This document shows positions 53,302-62,494 of a DNA stretch of 64,000 bases, in pieces (position 1 is the first letter of the stretch; each line of letters opens with the position of its first letter). Under the pieces are notes generated by a model, which saw nothing but the letters and a program-made list of their open reading frames with translations, made no database searches and was not told the DNA's origin. The DNA is from Oscillatoria acuminata PCC 6304 (GTDB lineage Bacteria; Cyanobacteriota; Cyanobacteriia; Cyanobacteriales; Laspinemataceae). The position numbers and the translations under genes are program-made. The stretch covers positions 434,001 through 498,000 of the forward strand of contig NC_019693.1 of NCBI RefSeq assembly GCF_000317105.1, given 5' to 3'.

Positions 53302-54435
53302 TTACCAAGGATTTTTGTTAACATCGGGTTCTTTGCCATAGCGATGCAGCAGTAAAATCCCATTCGCTGAAGTACAACTCACCCGCAACCCTTGGGTTAC
53401 CCGAAAATGGTCCATATCTCCCATATTCACGTATTTGTCGTACTGCACCCCTCCATGTTTTTTGAGACTGCTGGTATCGCCGTGGGATTCTTCTAATAAA
53501 TAGGAGACTAACGCCAAAGTTTCTTGCAACTTGACCCGTTCTGGTGAAGATTTGACTTGGTTGTAATCCCCCCGAAATGAGTCTTTATATTCAAGTCCCT
53601 GAAACTCTAGCAATTTTTGAGAAAGCAGTTGTTGTTTCGACTGTTCCCAAATCAGTTTACCCCAGGTGGATAGCACCCGTTTATCATCAAAATTTCCCAG
53701 CAAGGATTCAGGAACATCGGTGACTTGTTCGGGAGGAAGTCCTGCACCAGCATCCATCAATGCCAACTTAACGGTGTGGGGTTCTATGGCAGCAATATCA
53801 ATGGCGATCGGTAGGCGCGGAATGGTAATTAACTCGGATCCCTCGCCTTCAAAGATGTAGATAATTTCATCGGCATAGAACATCCCAATGGTATTGAGAT
53901 AGCCTTGCAAACTCTTAAATCCCCCCACTAGGTTGAAATAAATTTTGTAGTCTTTTCGCAGGGGAGGGATTTGGTTCTGTAACCAGACAATCAGTTCATC
54001 TATTCCCTCAGAAAAATCAGTGGTGCTGGCAGTAGAAAGACCAGAAGGGGTATAAATGCTGATGTTGTTAATCCCCTTTTGTTGCAAAAAGGTTTGGACA
54101 ATTTCTGCGGTGGTAAACCCTTGCGCGGTATCCGTAGCAATTAAATAGTGAATGTCCTCCTTCCCTTGAGTCAGGTCTTCTTGATAAATGCCATAAATCC
54201 CATTTAATTCGGCACTAGCACCCCGAATCGTGGGAATTTTTACGGCTTCTAGTTTGGCGATCGCTCTTTCCTTCAAAGTCCTGATAATTTCCTGGACTTC
54301 ATCAGAAAGATGCTCCCATTTCTCATTAGCCGTATCCCGTAACTTGAGATACCACTGACTTTCATCCGGATTATTTCGGTTAATCTGATTTGTCAACAAA
54401 CTGGTTCCAATTGTCGAAATGATAACTCGCCGCAT
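53302..54435 (-). CDS. CARF-domain effector with RelE-like C-terminus (Cami1-like)
   Basis: A 377-residue protein. Residues 1-225 form a TIGR02619-type CARF: 'ISTIGTSLLTNQ' (6-17), 'NLVGGFKSLQGYL' (168-180) and 'ADEIIYIFEGEGSELITIPR' (188-207). Residues about 275-377 look like a RelE-family mRNA interferase: 'MDHFRVTQGLRVSC' and 'GILLLHRYGKEPDVN', with basic residues typical of ribosome-dependent toxins. This is the architecture of Cami1, activated by cyclic tetra-adenylate. It lies within the effector operon between cas11-like and csx7. The CARF call is strong; the RelE call is moderate. Confidence 0.7.
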   Translation of the reverse strand: MRRVIISTIGTSLLTNQINRNNPDESQWYLKLRDTANEKWEHLSDEVQEIIRTLKERAIAKLEAVKIPTIRGASAELNGIYGIYQEDLTQGKEDIHYLIATDTAQGFTTAEIVQTFLQQKGINNISIYTPSGLSTASTTDFSEGIDELIVWLQNQIPPLRKDYKIYFNLVGGFKSLQGYLNTIGMFYADEIIYIFEGEGSELITIPRLPIAIDIAAIEPHTVKLALMDAGAGLPPEQVTDVPESLLGNFDDKRVLSTWGKLIWEQSKQQLLSQKLLEFQGLEYKDSFRGDYNQVKSSPERVKLQETLALVSYLLEESHGDTSSLKKHGGVQYDKYVNMGDMDHFRVTQGLRVSCTSANGILLLHRYGKEPDVNKNPW

Positions 54436-54457
54436 CGTTTTGTTTTCTAAATTAATT

Positions 54458-54895
54458 TTAGGGTTTTAGAGAATTCAGATATTTCAAATACCGAGAGCCA
54501 TATCCCAAATACCGGCGAATCAGTTCGAGGTGAATCTCTTTAACTTTTGCCGATTCAGTGACTTTCGCCTCTTTGGCAATCTTCTGAGAAGCGGTGCTGA
54601 TATTTTTGTCAATATCATTAATAATGGTCTCTGCTAAAGAGTTTTTGCCGCTTCCCCATTTATTATCCCGTCCGAGTTGATAGCGCAGAAAGTTTTTCAC
54701 AACTTCGGCACTATCAGTCGTTTCAGCAACTCGGACCACGTTGCGAAACTGGGATTCTTCTAGTTTTCCATAGGTCTGCTTTTTGTCTAATGCCAATTGA
54801 ATCCAGTTGACTAAATCATCTTCACATTGGCGGATGCCTTTTTGGATTTTGAGTTCAATATGTTGGTCATTCTGTTGGTCAGTGGATAAACTCAT
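54458..54895 (-). CDS. type III small subunit (Cas11/Csm2-like)
   Basis: A 145-residue, mostly helical protein starting at the ATG of 'MSLSTDQQNDQHIEL', which overlaps the csx10 stop (ATGA); 54934 is therefore rejected. 'FRNVVRVAETTDSAEVVKNF' and 'FLRYQLGRDNKWG' resemble the Csm2/Cas11 core. The C-terminus 'LIRRYLGYGSRYLKYLNSL' is basic. Small subunits line the inner belly of the complex along the target RNA. Assigned by size, helicity and operon position. Confidence 0.7.
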   Translation of the reverse strand: MSLSTDQQNDQHIELKIQKGIRQCEDDLVNWIQLALDKKQTYGKLEESQFRNVVRVAETTDSAEVVKNFLRYQLGRDNKWGSGKNSLAETIINDIDKNISTASQKIAKEAKVTESAKVKEIHLELIRRYLGYGSRYLKYLNSLKP

Positions 54896-56118
54896 ACCGC
54901 ATTCTCCCGAAAGACTTGATGAAATGGATTGCAAACTAAAACTTGACCGAAACCTTCAGAGGTGCGATCGCCAACCCCAGAAACTTCTAATTTTGACAAC
55001 GCCGGTTCCCAAAGTTTGGGATTCTCTGTGCTAAATAGATACACCCCTCCTTTGTTGGTAATCAGTTCGATATCTTTCATGCGACCCCAGGCGCTATTCC
55101 ACCCCGAACGATAGTCATAGCTGCTATAAGCTACGCATAATTCTAAGGAAGGGTCCTCGACTCCCGCAAAGTCGCGCAACATTGCTGGAGAAATCACTGT
55201 GGTGCGTCGCCAATCTTCCGTTAAGATAGCATCGGATTGTAAATCTAGGGTAAAATAGGTGCGCTTGTCTTGCCACTGCTGATTCTTGGTTCCAAAAATA
55301 TTGTTCCAAGTTTGCCACCGTTGGCGCAATTGCTGATTAAACTTCGTCACCCGTTCGTTAAGATTATTCTTAACTTGACTGGCCGTGGCTTCTATCTTCA
55401 CGGCTTCCATCTTCACTTTACCCAATCCTCGCGACGTTGCACCCCCCAATCGAAAATTGTGATCTTTAATGAACAGGATTAGCGACTGGGCTAAAGCATC
55501 ATCTTCAACGTAAATATTACTGCGATAGAGAGTGGGTTCGTTCTCTTTCCCTTGGGTTTCGTTGAGAACTTCAATGCTGTACAATATCTGCTCTTGAGCC
55601 GTAGCACGACGGCGATTAATTCCCACACGGGTCAGCAGACGTTTGGTTACAAAATGGATTTTATACTCCCCTTCTTTCTCACTAAAAAATTTGCTATAGG
55701 GTTCCACTCGACCTTCATTATCCGCCGGGTCGTTGGGGTCGTAGGGATGATCAAATTGTTCGGCACAGAAGCGGTCAATTAAGGTATCAAAAACGCCATT
55801 GCCTTTTGGTTTAAACCCTGGTTTAGTTTTGGAACTCACTGCCGTAGTGGGTATCACCAGGACTTCCGTATCGCGATCGCCAGGATAGGCATTGTGAAAA
55901 ATAGCCGCGCGATCGCCTAAAAATAAGGTTTGAAAATCGCCTCCCTCCTGACTTAAATCTTCATTTTCCCGTCCCGACTGTTGCAGCAACGCCGAGGCGA
56001 CTGCACCCCGAATCACCGAACCGGGAATATAATCACTCGCTTCACTCACTGAACCCGGTTTTTTGACGCCGATCGCCAAGGGTGACTCAGCGGTAATAGT
56101 TAGCTCAATCTTGTTCAT
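54892..56118 (-). CDS. csx10: type III-D RAMP protein Csx10 (Cas5-like)
   Basis: A 408-residue protein. 'IELTITAESPLAIGV' is the first RAMP strand. 'SDYIPGSVIRGAVASALLQQ' (about 28-47) is the Gly-rich loop in the characteristic Csx10 form. 'GINRRRATAQEQILYSIEVL' (about 170-190) and 'LGGATSRGLGKVKMEAV' (about 225-240) follow. The C-terminal half ('TTVISPAMLRDFAG', 'SGVGDRTSEGFGQVLV') is a second RAMP-like fold. Csx10 marks subtype III-D and caps the crRNA 5' handle. The ATG overlaps the previous stop by one base (TAATG). Confidence 0.88.
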   Translation of the reverse strand: MNKIELTITAESPLAIGVKKPGSVSEASDYIPGSVIRGAVASALLQQSGRENEDLSQEGGDFQTLFLGDRAAIFHNAYPGDRDTEVLVIPTTAVSSKTKPGFKPKGNGVFDTLIDRFCAEQFDHPYDPNDPADNEGRVEPYSKFFSEKEGEYKIHFVTKRLLTRVGINRRRATAQEQILYSIEVLNETQGKENEPTLYRSNIYVEDDALAQSLILFIKDHNFRLGGATSRGLGKVKMEAVKIEATASQVKNNLNERVTKFNQQLRQRWQTWNNIFGTKNQQWQDKRTYFTLDLQSDAILTEDWRRTTVISPAMLRDFAGVEDPSLELCVAYSSYDYRSGWNSAWGRMKDIELITNKGGVYLFSTENPKLWEPALSKLEVSGVGDRTSEGFGQVLVCNPFHQVFRENAV

Positions 56119-56843
56119 TATTTCCCTTTAAGTAACAGTTTCGACCAAATTTCATCCTCAATCTTAATGTCCTTTGGATATTTCCAAGTCAACCACCCTA
56201 ATCCTGCCGATTTACTCCCCCCTAAAGCATTAATATGCCGCAATGCTGCCAAAATCAGCGCTTTAGCATAATCGGGACAATTGGGTTGAAAATGAAGGCT
56301 TCCCTTAAACTTTAACTGAGCATTAGGAGGAGAGGTTTCCAGAAAGTAGAGTTTTTTGTCCTCGGCGGTTTGCCGACGGCGATTAATCGTAACGCCGGGA
56401 CGCAAGACTTCCGGCAGATTTTCTGGATCTTCAGCGCAAATCAAATCATCGACTACAATTCGCGAAGCTAACGCCGGGTTACCAAACATTTGGCAAATTA
56501 AACAATGATGCTGATGATCAGGCTCAATCCCATCATAGGATCGATTAAACTTCGCTTTTTCTTGGTCCGAAAATCCCGCAAGTTGGGGACACATCGTTTC
56601 CGCCGTCGGAGATTCGCAAATGGGCCAATCTAATCCCCTCGCTAATTTTTCGCATTCGTGGCGCAATCGTCCTTTCAATTGCGAACCGGGAATCAATAAT
56701 TTCCCATCCGCCATCCGCACGATTGGTTTATCGGCTAAGGAGCCTGTTGACCCCCCTGCACCGACACATAATGCGGTATCAATAATCGCCGTTAAAGATA
56801 GGGTTTCTACTGGATTTTTCAGCCAATCTTGTAAATTAATCAT
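56118..56843 (-). CDS. type III Cas7/Csm3-like RAMP protein
   Basis: A 241-residue protein whose ATG overlaps the cas10 stop (ATGA). 'SLADKPIVRMADGKLLIPGS' (about 35-54) holds the Asp that cuts target RNA in Csm3 subunits, then 'QLKGRLRHECEKLA'. Four Cys and His residues ('CESPTAETMCPQ', 'HQHHCLICQMFG') could bind zinc. 'GVTINRRRQTAEDKKLYF' and 'LGGSKSAGLGWL' complete the RAMP fold. It is a backbone subunit next to Cas10. Confidence 0.85.
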   Translation of the reverse strand: MINLQDWLKNPVETLSLTAIIDTALCVGAGGSTGSLADKPIVRMADGKLLIPGSQLKGRLRHECEKLARGLDWPICESPTAETMCPQLAGFSDQEKAKFNRSYDGIEPDHQHHCLICQMFGNPALASRIVVDDLICAEDPENLPEVLRPGVTINRRRQTAEDKKLYFLETSPPNAQLKFKGSLHFQPNCPDYAKALILAALRHINALGGSKSAGLGWLTWKYPKDIKIEDEIWSKLLLKGK

Positions 56844-59221
56844 TGGGGAATGTCCTCCAGGTTAGAGGTTGTATTAGCAGGTGCAAAATCTGTTTCTGGT
56901 TTGATAAAGAAACAGAGGTCAACCATCTCCCTCCATATAGTTTCGTAAGTGGATTTAAGATTTTTGAGGATTTCATACTGTAAATGATGTTGTTCTGAGT
57001 TTATCGCCTCGATTACTATCAACCATATTACATTTCGCAGCATTTCATTAACATCAGATATCCAAGGGGCAAGGTTGCCATTATTAGTTTTGGCTTCACA
57101 CCATGCTTTTTCAAACTCATCGATTAGCTTGGGTTGGTTTTCAGGTTTTAATCGGATGCGAAAATACCGATAGTTAAGAACAGCGGTTTGTTTACCTTTA
57201 TCTAATAAGCTGCGAATTTGGTAAAGTTGCGATCGGGGAAACTCTGATTTTTCTAACTCCTTAATCGTGTTTAATAAACCACCTAGTTCGTGTAAAGTGT
57301 AAGGAGCGCCATATAATTTCAGAGTCGCACGGCCTTTTTGCGTTTTTGTTAATCCTTCCTGTCGGAAAGATTCAACGTTAGATGAAATCATGGTCACAGA
57401 TTTTAACGGCAAAAAGTCAACTGTACCACCATGATAGTTATAGAAAGGATTGTTCTTGAATTCTTTGGCTTTTTTCTTGGCAGATTTCAGTAATTGAGTA
57501 GTCAAATTCTCCGCATAGTAAATTGGAGTGTTGTACGAAGTAATTAAGACGCCTGTGGACATACTCAATTTGCAGCAAGATGGTTCTGCATTTTTTCCAT
57601 AATAACGATGACAGTTAACTGAATTTGCAGATTTACTCGGTTCCAGTTTATAAACTTGGTGTTTGCCAATAAGAATTTTTTCAAACTCTTCCCCAATTGT
57701 CTTAGCAATAGCCAGCGCTTTATTCGCGGGTACGATTAGCATCACATCATCCCCGCCAATGGCAATAATCTCAAACGGATGAATCCAGGTTCCTTCGCGA
57801 TGCTTTGAATCCGCATTGGTTAAGTTTTCCAACTCGTAAGGGTTGAGGTGTTCCCTTAATGCCAGAAAAACCGATTTTTTTGTGGCCTCAAAAATATCCT
57901 GGCTAAACTCAGCATATTCTTGGGGAGTTTGAATTTTCTGGATATATCCCCCCATATTGTTTCCATCGGCATAAATGAAAGCGATAAATCCATCGCTATG
58001 ATTGCCGATTTCTTCTGTTCGCTGTGCCTCCACAATTTTTGTGCTTTTGGGAACCGTCTGATAATATCTATTTGGACTTTTATGCACAAACTCTTCAAAC
58101 TGATTCACCCAACTTTGAACATAACCGGGTTTCCACTCCAGATTCAAGTGGGTGTACCACTCTGGAAGTTTTTCTGGTGCAAACTCTCGTTTTGAGAGCT
58201 GACCCATTAAGCGTTTACGGACTAACGTTTCGGAGAACCAAGGCTCTCCAGGAATCAGTGTTATATGTGCGATCGCCGATCGCTGCTGGTTCTCATCCCG
58301 CACCACATAAGGATGGGTTTCAAATATCGGAGGATACCGACGACTGGGACGAGACCCGTTGCCAATCTCATTCCCATTCCGGCGCTGTTGTAATAGGGAC
58401 GCTAATTTCCCCGCCAACTCATTAAAACTCTTGCGATTTTTAAACAATTCAACAATTTCTGGGTCCGTAATTTTTGCGTCCGTTTTTGGACTGCCAAAAT
58501 ACGCCTTAACGAGAGGTTGCTGGTAATTTTTGCGGTAGTCTTCCAGCCAAAATGTCTCCTCAATCCGCTCTTTCAGCAACCCTAGACGAATTTCTAACAG
58601 CCGGAAACTCTCTCCCACCGCACAGCTATTCGCCGTTAAGGTTTCCTCCGTGTACCGCTTCTCGATGGCATTGGCTAAATCATCCACGAAGCCAGCGGGA
58701 CAAAATGCTAAAATATTACCCCCAGTGGAATAGATTATCAATTCTGGAATCAGTGCCTCTTTCAAACCCGAAAAGTTTTTATCCAGCCATTGAGATACCG
58801 ATCTATCTTGACCTTCGCCAAAAAAAGCCGGAAGATCCCCGAGGTTGATGCGATCAAGCAAAGCTGATGCACCGCGAATGTCTTGGAGGTTTGACGCCTC
58901 AAAAACATAGCCTTTAATTTTGGTGGCACCGCCATACACTAAGCCGATCGCCGTTTGCTGTTGCCAGAGTTCGGGATACTCCTTTTTGATATCTGCCAAA
59001 GAGGGAAAGGGCAAACTTTCCAGGCGTTTATTCAGTCCATCCAGCTTCTTTATTTGTTGAACAATTTCTCTGGTTTCTGCCGGGACTTCCTGACCATTCA
59101 AGATGGCTTTTTGCATTTTTTGAAGCGTCGGCAACGGTAAACGAGACTCTCGTTTGTCTCCCCAAGCGAGACACCAGGCTAAAGCAGCGGTAATTTTAAG
59201 TTTTGTGTCAGTCATGATCAT
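56840..59221 (-). CDS. cas10: Cas10, type III CRISPR large subunit
   Basis: A 793-residue protein. Palm 1 contains 'GFIAFIYADGNNMGGYI' (about 420). Palm 2 carries the cyclase motif 'IAIGGDDVMLIV' (GGDD at 489-492), so it can make cyclic oligoadenylates from ATP. A zinc-finger-like segment 'VNCHRYYGKNAEPSCC' lies between. The N-terminus has no HD nuclease motif, which is usual in subtype III-D, so DNA cutting by Cas10 is not expected. Signalling should feed the Csx1 and CARF-RelE effectors in this operon. Confidence 0.92.
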   Translation of the reverse strand: MIMTDTKLKITAALAWCLAWGDKRESRLPLPTLQKMQKAILNGQEVPAETREIVQQIKKLDGLNKRLESLPFPSLADIKKEYPELWQQQTAIGLVYGGATKIKGYVFEASNLQDIRGASALLDRINLGDLPAFFGEGQDRSVSQWLDKNFSGLKEALIPELIIYSTGGNILAFCPAGFVDDLANAIEKRYTEETLTANSCAVGESFRLLEIRLGLLKERIEETFWLEDYRKNYQQPLVKAYFGSPKTDAKITDPEIVELFKNRKSFNELAGKLASLLQQRRNGNEIGNGSRPSRRYPPIFETHPYVVRDENQQRSAIAHITLIPGEPWFSETLVRKRLMGQLSKREFAPEKLPEWYTHLNLEWKPGYVQSWVNQFEEFVHKSPNRYYQTVPKSTKIVEAQRTEEIGNHSDGFIAFIYADGNNMGGYIQKIQTPQEYAEFSQDIFEATKKSVFLALREHLNPYELENLTNADSKHREGTWIHPFEIIAIGGDDVMLIVPANKALAIAKTIGEEFEKILIGKHQVYKLEPSKSANSVNCHRYYGKNAEPSCCKLSMSTGVLITSYNTPIYYAENLTTQLLKSAKKKAKEFKNNPFYNYHGGTVDFLPLKSVTMISSNVESFRQEGLTKTQKGRATLKLYGAPYTLHELGGLLNTIKELEKSEFPRSQLYQIRSLLDKGKQTAVLNYRYFRIRLKPENQPKLIDEFEKAWCEAKTNNGNLAPWISDVNEMLRNVIWLIVIEAINSEQHHLQYEILKNLKSTYETIWREMVDLCFFIKPETDFAPANTTSNLEDIPQ

Positions 59222-59263
59222 AATACCCTGAACTTGAATAGTGTGATAAGAGGCGATCGCCGC

Positions 59264-60172
59264 CTAGGATACAGCAGTAGTTCCCAAAAGCCCCTTAACC
59301 CGTTCCATCAACATCTCCGGAACTCTCGTGGCCCCACCCGATACCCAGGGACCGCAGGTGATTTCTAAATAAGGTTGCTCTTGATGAATAGTTTCGCATG
59401 GTTCTAAACGGCTGTGAATAACGGCAACCGGAATTAAATTTCCCCGATCGCGACAAAATTCGTGCCACGGTTCCACTGCCTCGGGTTTGGAACTAATAAT
59501 CAAATAATGTGTACAGGCTTCTAATATCGGCTGCTTCTCTGGTTGTACCATGCCGCCGACATCCACAATTGTTAAATTTTTATTACGTCTCAGTTCCAGA
59601 ATAGCTTGAGCATGATACGGAAAAAACTCCGGAGTTAATCCCCCCTTATTCGCCGCTTTAAATACCTCCGGGGCAGCATCTTGGGGTAGTTGTAAAACAT
59701 AATTCCCTTCGCCATCCCAGTTGGCGCGTTGCAGATAAATATTAGGGTCACTTTCGATTAGGGATTGAAATAAAGCATGAGCTAAAACACTTTTACCACT
59801 GTCAGGTGGTCCAACAATTAATAAGGCTGGATGTAACCCATCCCCCCGTTCTTCTAAGGGAATCACTTGACCGATTTTGACGGTTTTAGAATGAGTGGCA
59901 ACCACAACAGCACCGAGTCTGGGGTCGTTACAGGCAACCCAGGCAGTGGGGTGTAGTTCGTGGATTAAGTAACCATAAAGCCAGATGGGAGCACGTCCGT
60001 TAATGACCACGCCTTGGGTGGTGTCGATGCCGTTGGGTAACTCTAAGCTGCTGAGTTCTGGCGGATAAATTACGCGATCGCCTCGGGTCAATTCTATGGT
60101 GAGTTGTTGATATCTCAACCCGCTGGGAGTTTTCTGCTGACTGATTTCCAGGTGGATGCCGGTTTCTTTCAT
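59264..60172 (-). CDS. csx3: Csx3-AAA fusion, putative cOA ring nuclease
   Basis: A 302-residue protein. Residues 1-105 form the Csx3/Crn3 fold, with 'GVVINGRAPIWLYGYLIHEL' and 'CNDPRLGAVVVATHS' (His71, His74, Asp83, Arg85, His94 as likely site residues). Residues 115-302 are a P-loop NTPase: Walker A 'GPPDSGKS' (121-128) and a Walker B-like 'LTIVDVGG'. Csx3 breaks cyclic tetra-adenylate to end the type III alarm. The ATPase part is of a kind fused to Csx3 in some cyanobacterial loci, and its role is unclear. It is first in the operon, 42 bp before cas10. Confidence 0.87.
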   Translation of the reverse strand: MKETGIHLEISQQKTPSGLRYQQLTIELTRGDRVIYPPELSSLELPNGIDTTQGVVINGRAPIWLYGYLIHELHPTAWVACNDPRLGAVVVATHSKTVKIGQVIPLEERGDGLHPALLIVGPPDSGKSVLAHALFQSLIESDPNIYLQRANWDGEGNYVLQLPQDAAPEVFKAANKGGLTPEFFPYHAQAILELRRNKNLTIVDVGGMVQPEKQPILEACTHYLIISSKPEAVEPWHEFCRDRGNLIPVAVIHSRLEPCETIHQEQPYLEITCGPWVSGGATRVPEMLMERVKGLLGTTAVS

Positions 60173-60237
60173 GGGGTTTTCCCGAATTTGGACTCTGTGT
60201 TACTATAGCATGGGCATTGAAGAGGGGTCTTCCATAA

Positions 60238-61701
60238 ATGAGCAGTCGTTTTACTTATCCACCCAGTCCGGATATTTTGCAGTGGTTGGCGGGGGGCCAG
60301 CTTGGGAATCGGTTGTTGCGATCGCTGCGGTTGTGGGTCTTATTAACCCAACTGTATGGAGAGAGGTCCCCCTGGGCGATGGACTTACCCCAACCCTTTG
60401 GTTATCCCCACCTGCGCGATCGCCTGTTTGCTCCCACTCACGGCAAAAGTGACCTCTTGACCGCAGAACAGTTAGAATACCAATGCACCGATGGCCGCTG
60501 TATTTGTCACCGCACCGTCACCGAATTGCTGTTAAGCGCCGAACAGTCCCCGGAGTCTTGGATGCCGGATGTCATCCACTTGAGTGGGTTGGCAACGGAG
60601 GAACTAGAGGAACTGGTGCAACAAGCGCCGTTTACCACGGTGCACCGTTCGATTCGCGATGATTTGAAGCAACTGGCGGAACTCGGCTGGTTGGAATCTG
60701 TATCCCGAGGGAAATATCAATGTATCTCCCTGGAAGAATTGCCCAGTCTGCCTGGGTTCAAGCGGGCGATCGCCCCTCAACCTGATGCCGCATTGTTACC
60801 CCTATCCCAAGTCCGGGAATTGTTACCCTTACTGGAAGATATTTCCTTCATTCAGCCCAATTTAGAAGTGCTGATCCAATCCTTATGGGAACAAGTCGCC
60901 GCCGATGCAAAACCAGCAGAAACCCTCGAAAACCGAGGACAACGGCGGATTTTCATCCACCTGGATTACATCCTCTCCCCCGAAGTGCAAGAACAGGTTG
61001 ACACCTATCAAGACCAACTGGAACAACTGTGGCGCACTTCCTCTTCCGGAGTGGTCCAGTTTGACTATGAGTTGGCCCAGGATGGAATCCTTCGATTTAC
61101 CACTTATCCGGTTTGCTTACATTATGTGCGGAGGGCTAAGTATCTCAGCGCTTGGGGAGAAACCCCTTCCGGGGAGATGGGTTGGCACAATTATCGCTTA
61201 GACCGCATCACTTCCCCGAAACTCACGGTGTTAGCTTGGGGTGACCCCCAGGTGCCCAAGCTGTTGCGGGAGATGCGACGGCAGGGGGATTTACCCACTT
61301 CCGAGGAGGTGGAAGGGGAGTTAGAGTCGGGTTGGGGGTTTAATTTTTATTTCCCGCGTAAGTTGCTGTTGTTGCGCTTTCCTCGGGATTTTGCCCGTCG
61401 CTATGTGGAGGGGACGGTGCGTCATGGAACTTTTGAGCCGGTGGCGTATGACTCATTAGGGGAGTTCGTGAGGCGGCAGGTCCAGGATGAGGGCGATCGC
61501 AAGGCTGCCTTGCAAGTTTTAGCAAACCGAAGTGAGGCCGATGCCTATTATCGAGCCTGGATTCGCGAGGGGGATATTAATGTCCGAATGCGCTTACGGT
61601 CCTGGCGACCCAATGGGGAGGTGATTTTACCCCTGTCTCTGCGTCATCAGATGGCACAGGAGGCAACTCGTGAACTCTCTTTCTATCGTTCCATCCTGTA
61701 G
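60238..61701 (+). CDS. WYL-domain-type regulator, TIGR03985-like CRISPR-associated
   Basis: A 487-residue protein divergent from the type III operon (65 bp between starts). The N-terminal half has a winged-helix-like region ('TVHRSIRDDLKQLAELGWLE', about 133-152). The C-terminal half (about 275-487) is WYL-like, with 'PVCLHYVRRAKYLSAWG' and 'WHNYRLDRITSPKL', the typical Y-R-x-DRI signature. Such regulators bind a ligand and repress or activate the neighbouring defence operon. Control of the shared promoter region is inferred. The TIGR03985 label is from recollection of cyanobacterial CRISPR-linked proteins of this type. Confidence 0.78.
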   Translation: MSSRFTYPPSPDILQWLAGGQLGNRLLRSLRLWVLLTQLYGERSPWAMDLPQPFGYPHLRDRLFAPTHGKSDLLTAEQLEYQCTDGRCICHRTVTELLLSAEQSPESWMPDVIHLSGLATEELEELVQQAPFTTVHRSIRDDLKQLAELGWLESVSRGKYQCISLEELPSLPGFKRAIAPQPDAALLPLSQVRELLPLLEDISFIQPNLEVLIQSLWEQVAADAKPAETLENRGQRRIFIHLDYILSPEVQEQVDTYQDQLEQLWRTSSSGVVQFDYELAQDGILRFTTYPVCLHYVRRAKYLSAWGETPSGEMGWHNYRLDRITSPKLTVLAWGDPQVPKLLREMRRQGDLPTSEEVEGELESGWGFNFYFPRKLLLLRFPRDFARRYVEGTVRHGTFEPVAYDSLGEFVRRQVQDEGDRKAALQVLANRSEADAYYRAWIREGDINVRMRLRSWRPNGEVILPLSLRHQMAQEATRELSFYRSIL

Positions 61702-61808
61702 GCATGGTTGATGATGAGGTCCGGGAACTTTCCGCCCTGAAATGATCACAATTACTGTGAAGGAAGACAGGGCAGTGCTAAATTCATAACCTTTTTTCTG
61801 AACATCCT

Positions 61809-62045
61809 TTACTCCTCATCTCCGATGATTTCATCATATTGATTATTATCGTTTTGTTCGGACTGCTTCATGGCGAAAAAGATATCATTTAATGACATTT
61901 TTTCCAGCCATTGATGGCGCTCTTGGGTATAGTCACCATGACCCGGACTAAAGTATTGAATGAACCGAATGGTATCGACGACTCCTAATGAATCGATTAA
62001 GGCTTGATATCCTTTTTGGATAATCTCTTGCTGAGTTTTGGTCAT
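61809..62045 (-). CDS. small hypothetical protein
   Basis: A 78-residue acidic protein: 'IIQKGYQALIDSLGVVDTIR' and 'FIQYFSPGHGDYTQERHQWL' suggest two helices and a short loop. It resembles small cyanobacterial proteins of unknown function, some of which sit next to toxins. No partner gene is adjacent. The ATG start has only a weak ribosome site. Confidence 0.55.
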   Translation of the reverse strand: MTKTQQEIIQKGYQALIDSLGVVDTIRFIQYFSPGHGDYTQERHQWLEKMSLNDIFFAMKQSEQNDNNQYDEIIGDEE

Positions 62046-62408
62046 AGTTTTGGAGTGTACCCCACTTTTGTAGCCCTCACCCTCAATCTCTCTCTGAGGG
62101 ACAGAGGGTAGAGGGTCCTAAGAAGGGTGAAGAGGCGGTATATAGAGCGGTTTTTTATGGATGGGCTGGCGATCGCCCTAAAGGGATCCATCTGGGCCAG
62201 AAATTTTTCATGATCCCGCCTCTAATGCCTGTTTCAATTATCAGCTTTTGTGGCTGTGTCGTCACTTTATCGTCAATTTATCGTCAAACGGAGGACCCGT
62301 CTCCCGAAACAACCGGCCCCCAAGGGTTTCCGGAGTCGGTCTGTATCGTCAAACGCTGCAATCGCCGCCCGTTGTCACCCAGGGAGTAAAAACCCCCTCA
62401 AAAGTAAA

Positions 62409-62440
62409 AAGCGCTGAACCCTTACAGATTCAGCGCTTTA
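62409..62440 (-). terminator. terminator of the tRNA-Phe remnant
   Basis: AAAGCGCTGAA and TTCAGCGCTTT pair around a ten-base loop. On the minus strand the stem is followed by a T-rich stretch (TTTTACTTTT). It lies 7 bp past the tRNA 3' end, as for a native tRNA terminator. The rest of 62046-62446 holds no gene. Confidence 0.8.
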
Positions 62441-62446
62441 CGCTAT

Positions 62447-62488
62447 GCCAGGAACGAGACTTGAACTCGTGACACGAGGATTTTCAGA
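62447..62488 (-). other. tRNA-Phe (GAA) 3' fragment, probable prophage attachment site
   Basis: On the minus strand, 42 nt read CTGAAAATCCTCGTG ... TTCCTGGCA: anticodon GAA, the 3' anticodon stem, variable loop, complete T-arm (ACGAG TTCAAGT CTCGT) and acceptor 3' strand. The 5' half is absent; instead the sequence becomes phage-like at 62489. This is the usual footprint of integration into the 3' half of a tRNA gene. Confidence 0.8.
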
Positions 62489-62494
62489 ATTCAA

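Noticed and set aside
62447-62488. A complete tRNA gene
   Set aside because: The D-arm, 5' acceptor strand and 5' anticodon stem are missing; only the 3' 42 nt match tRNA-Phe.
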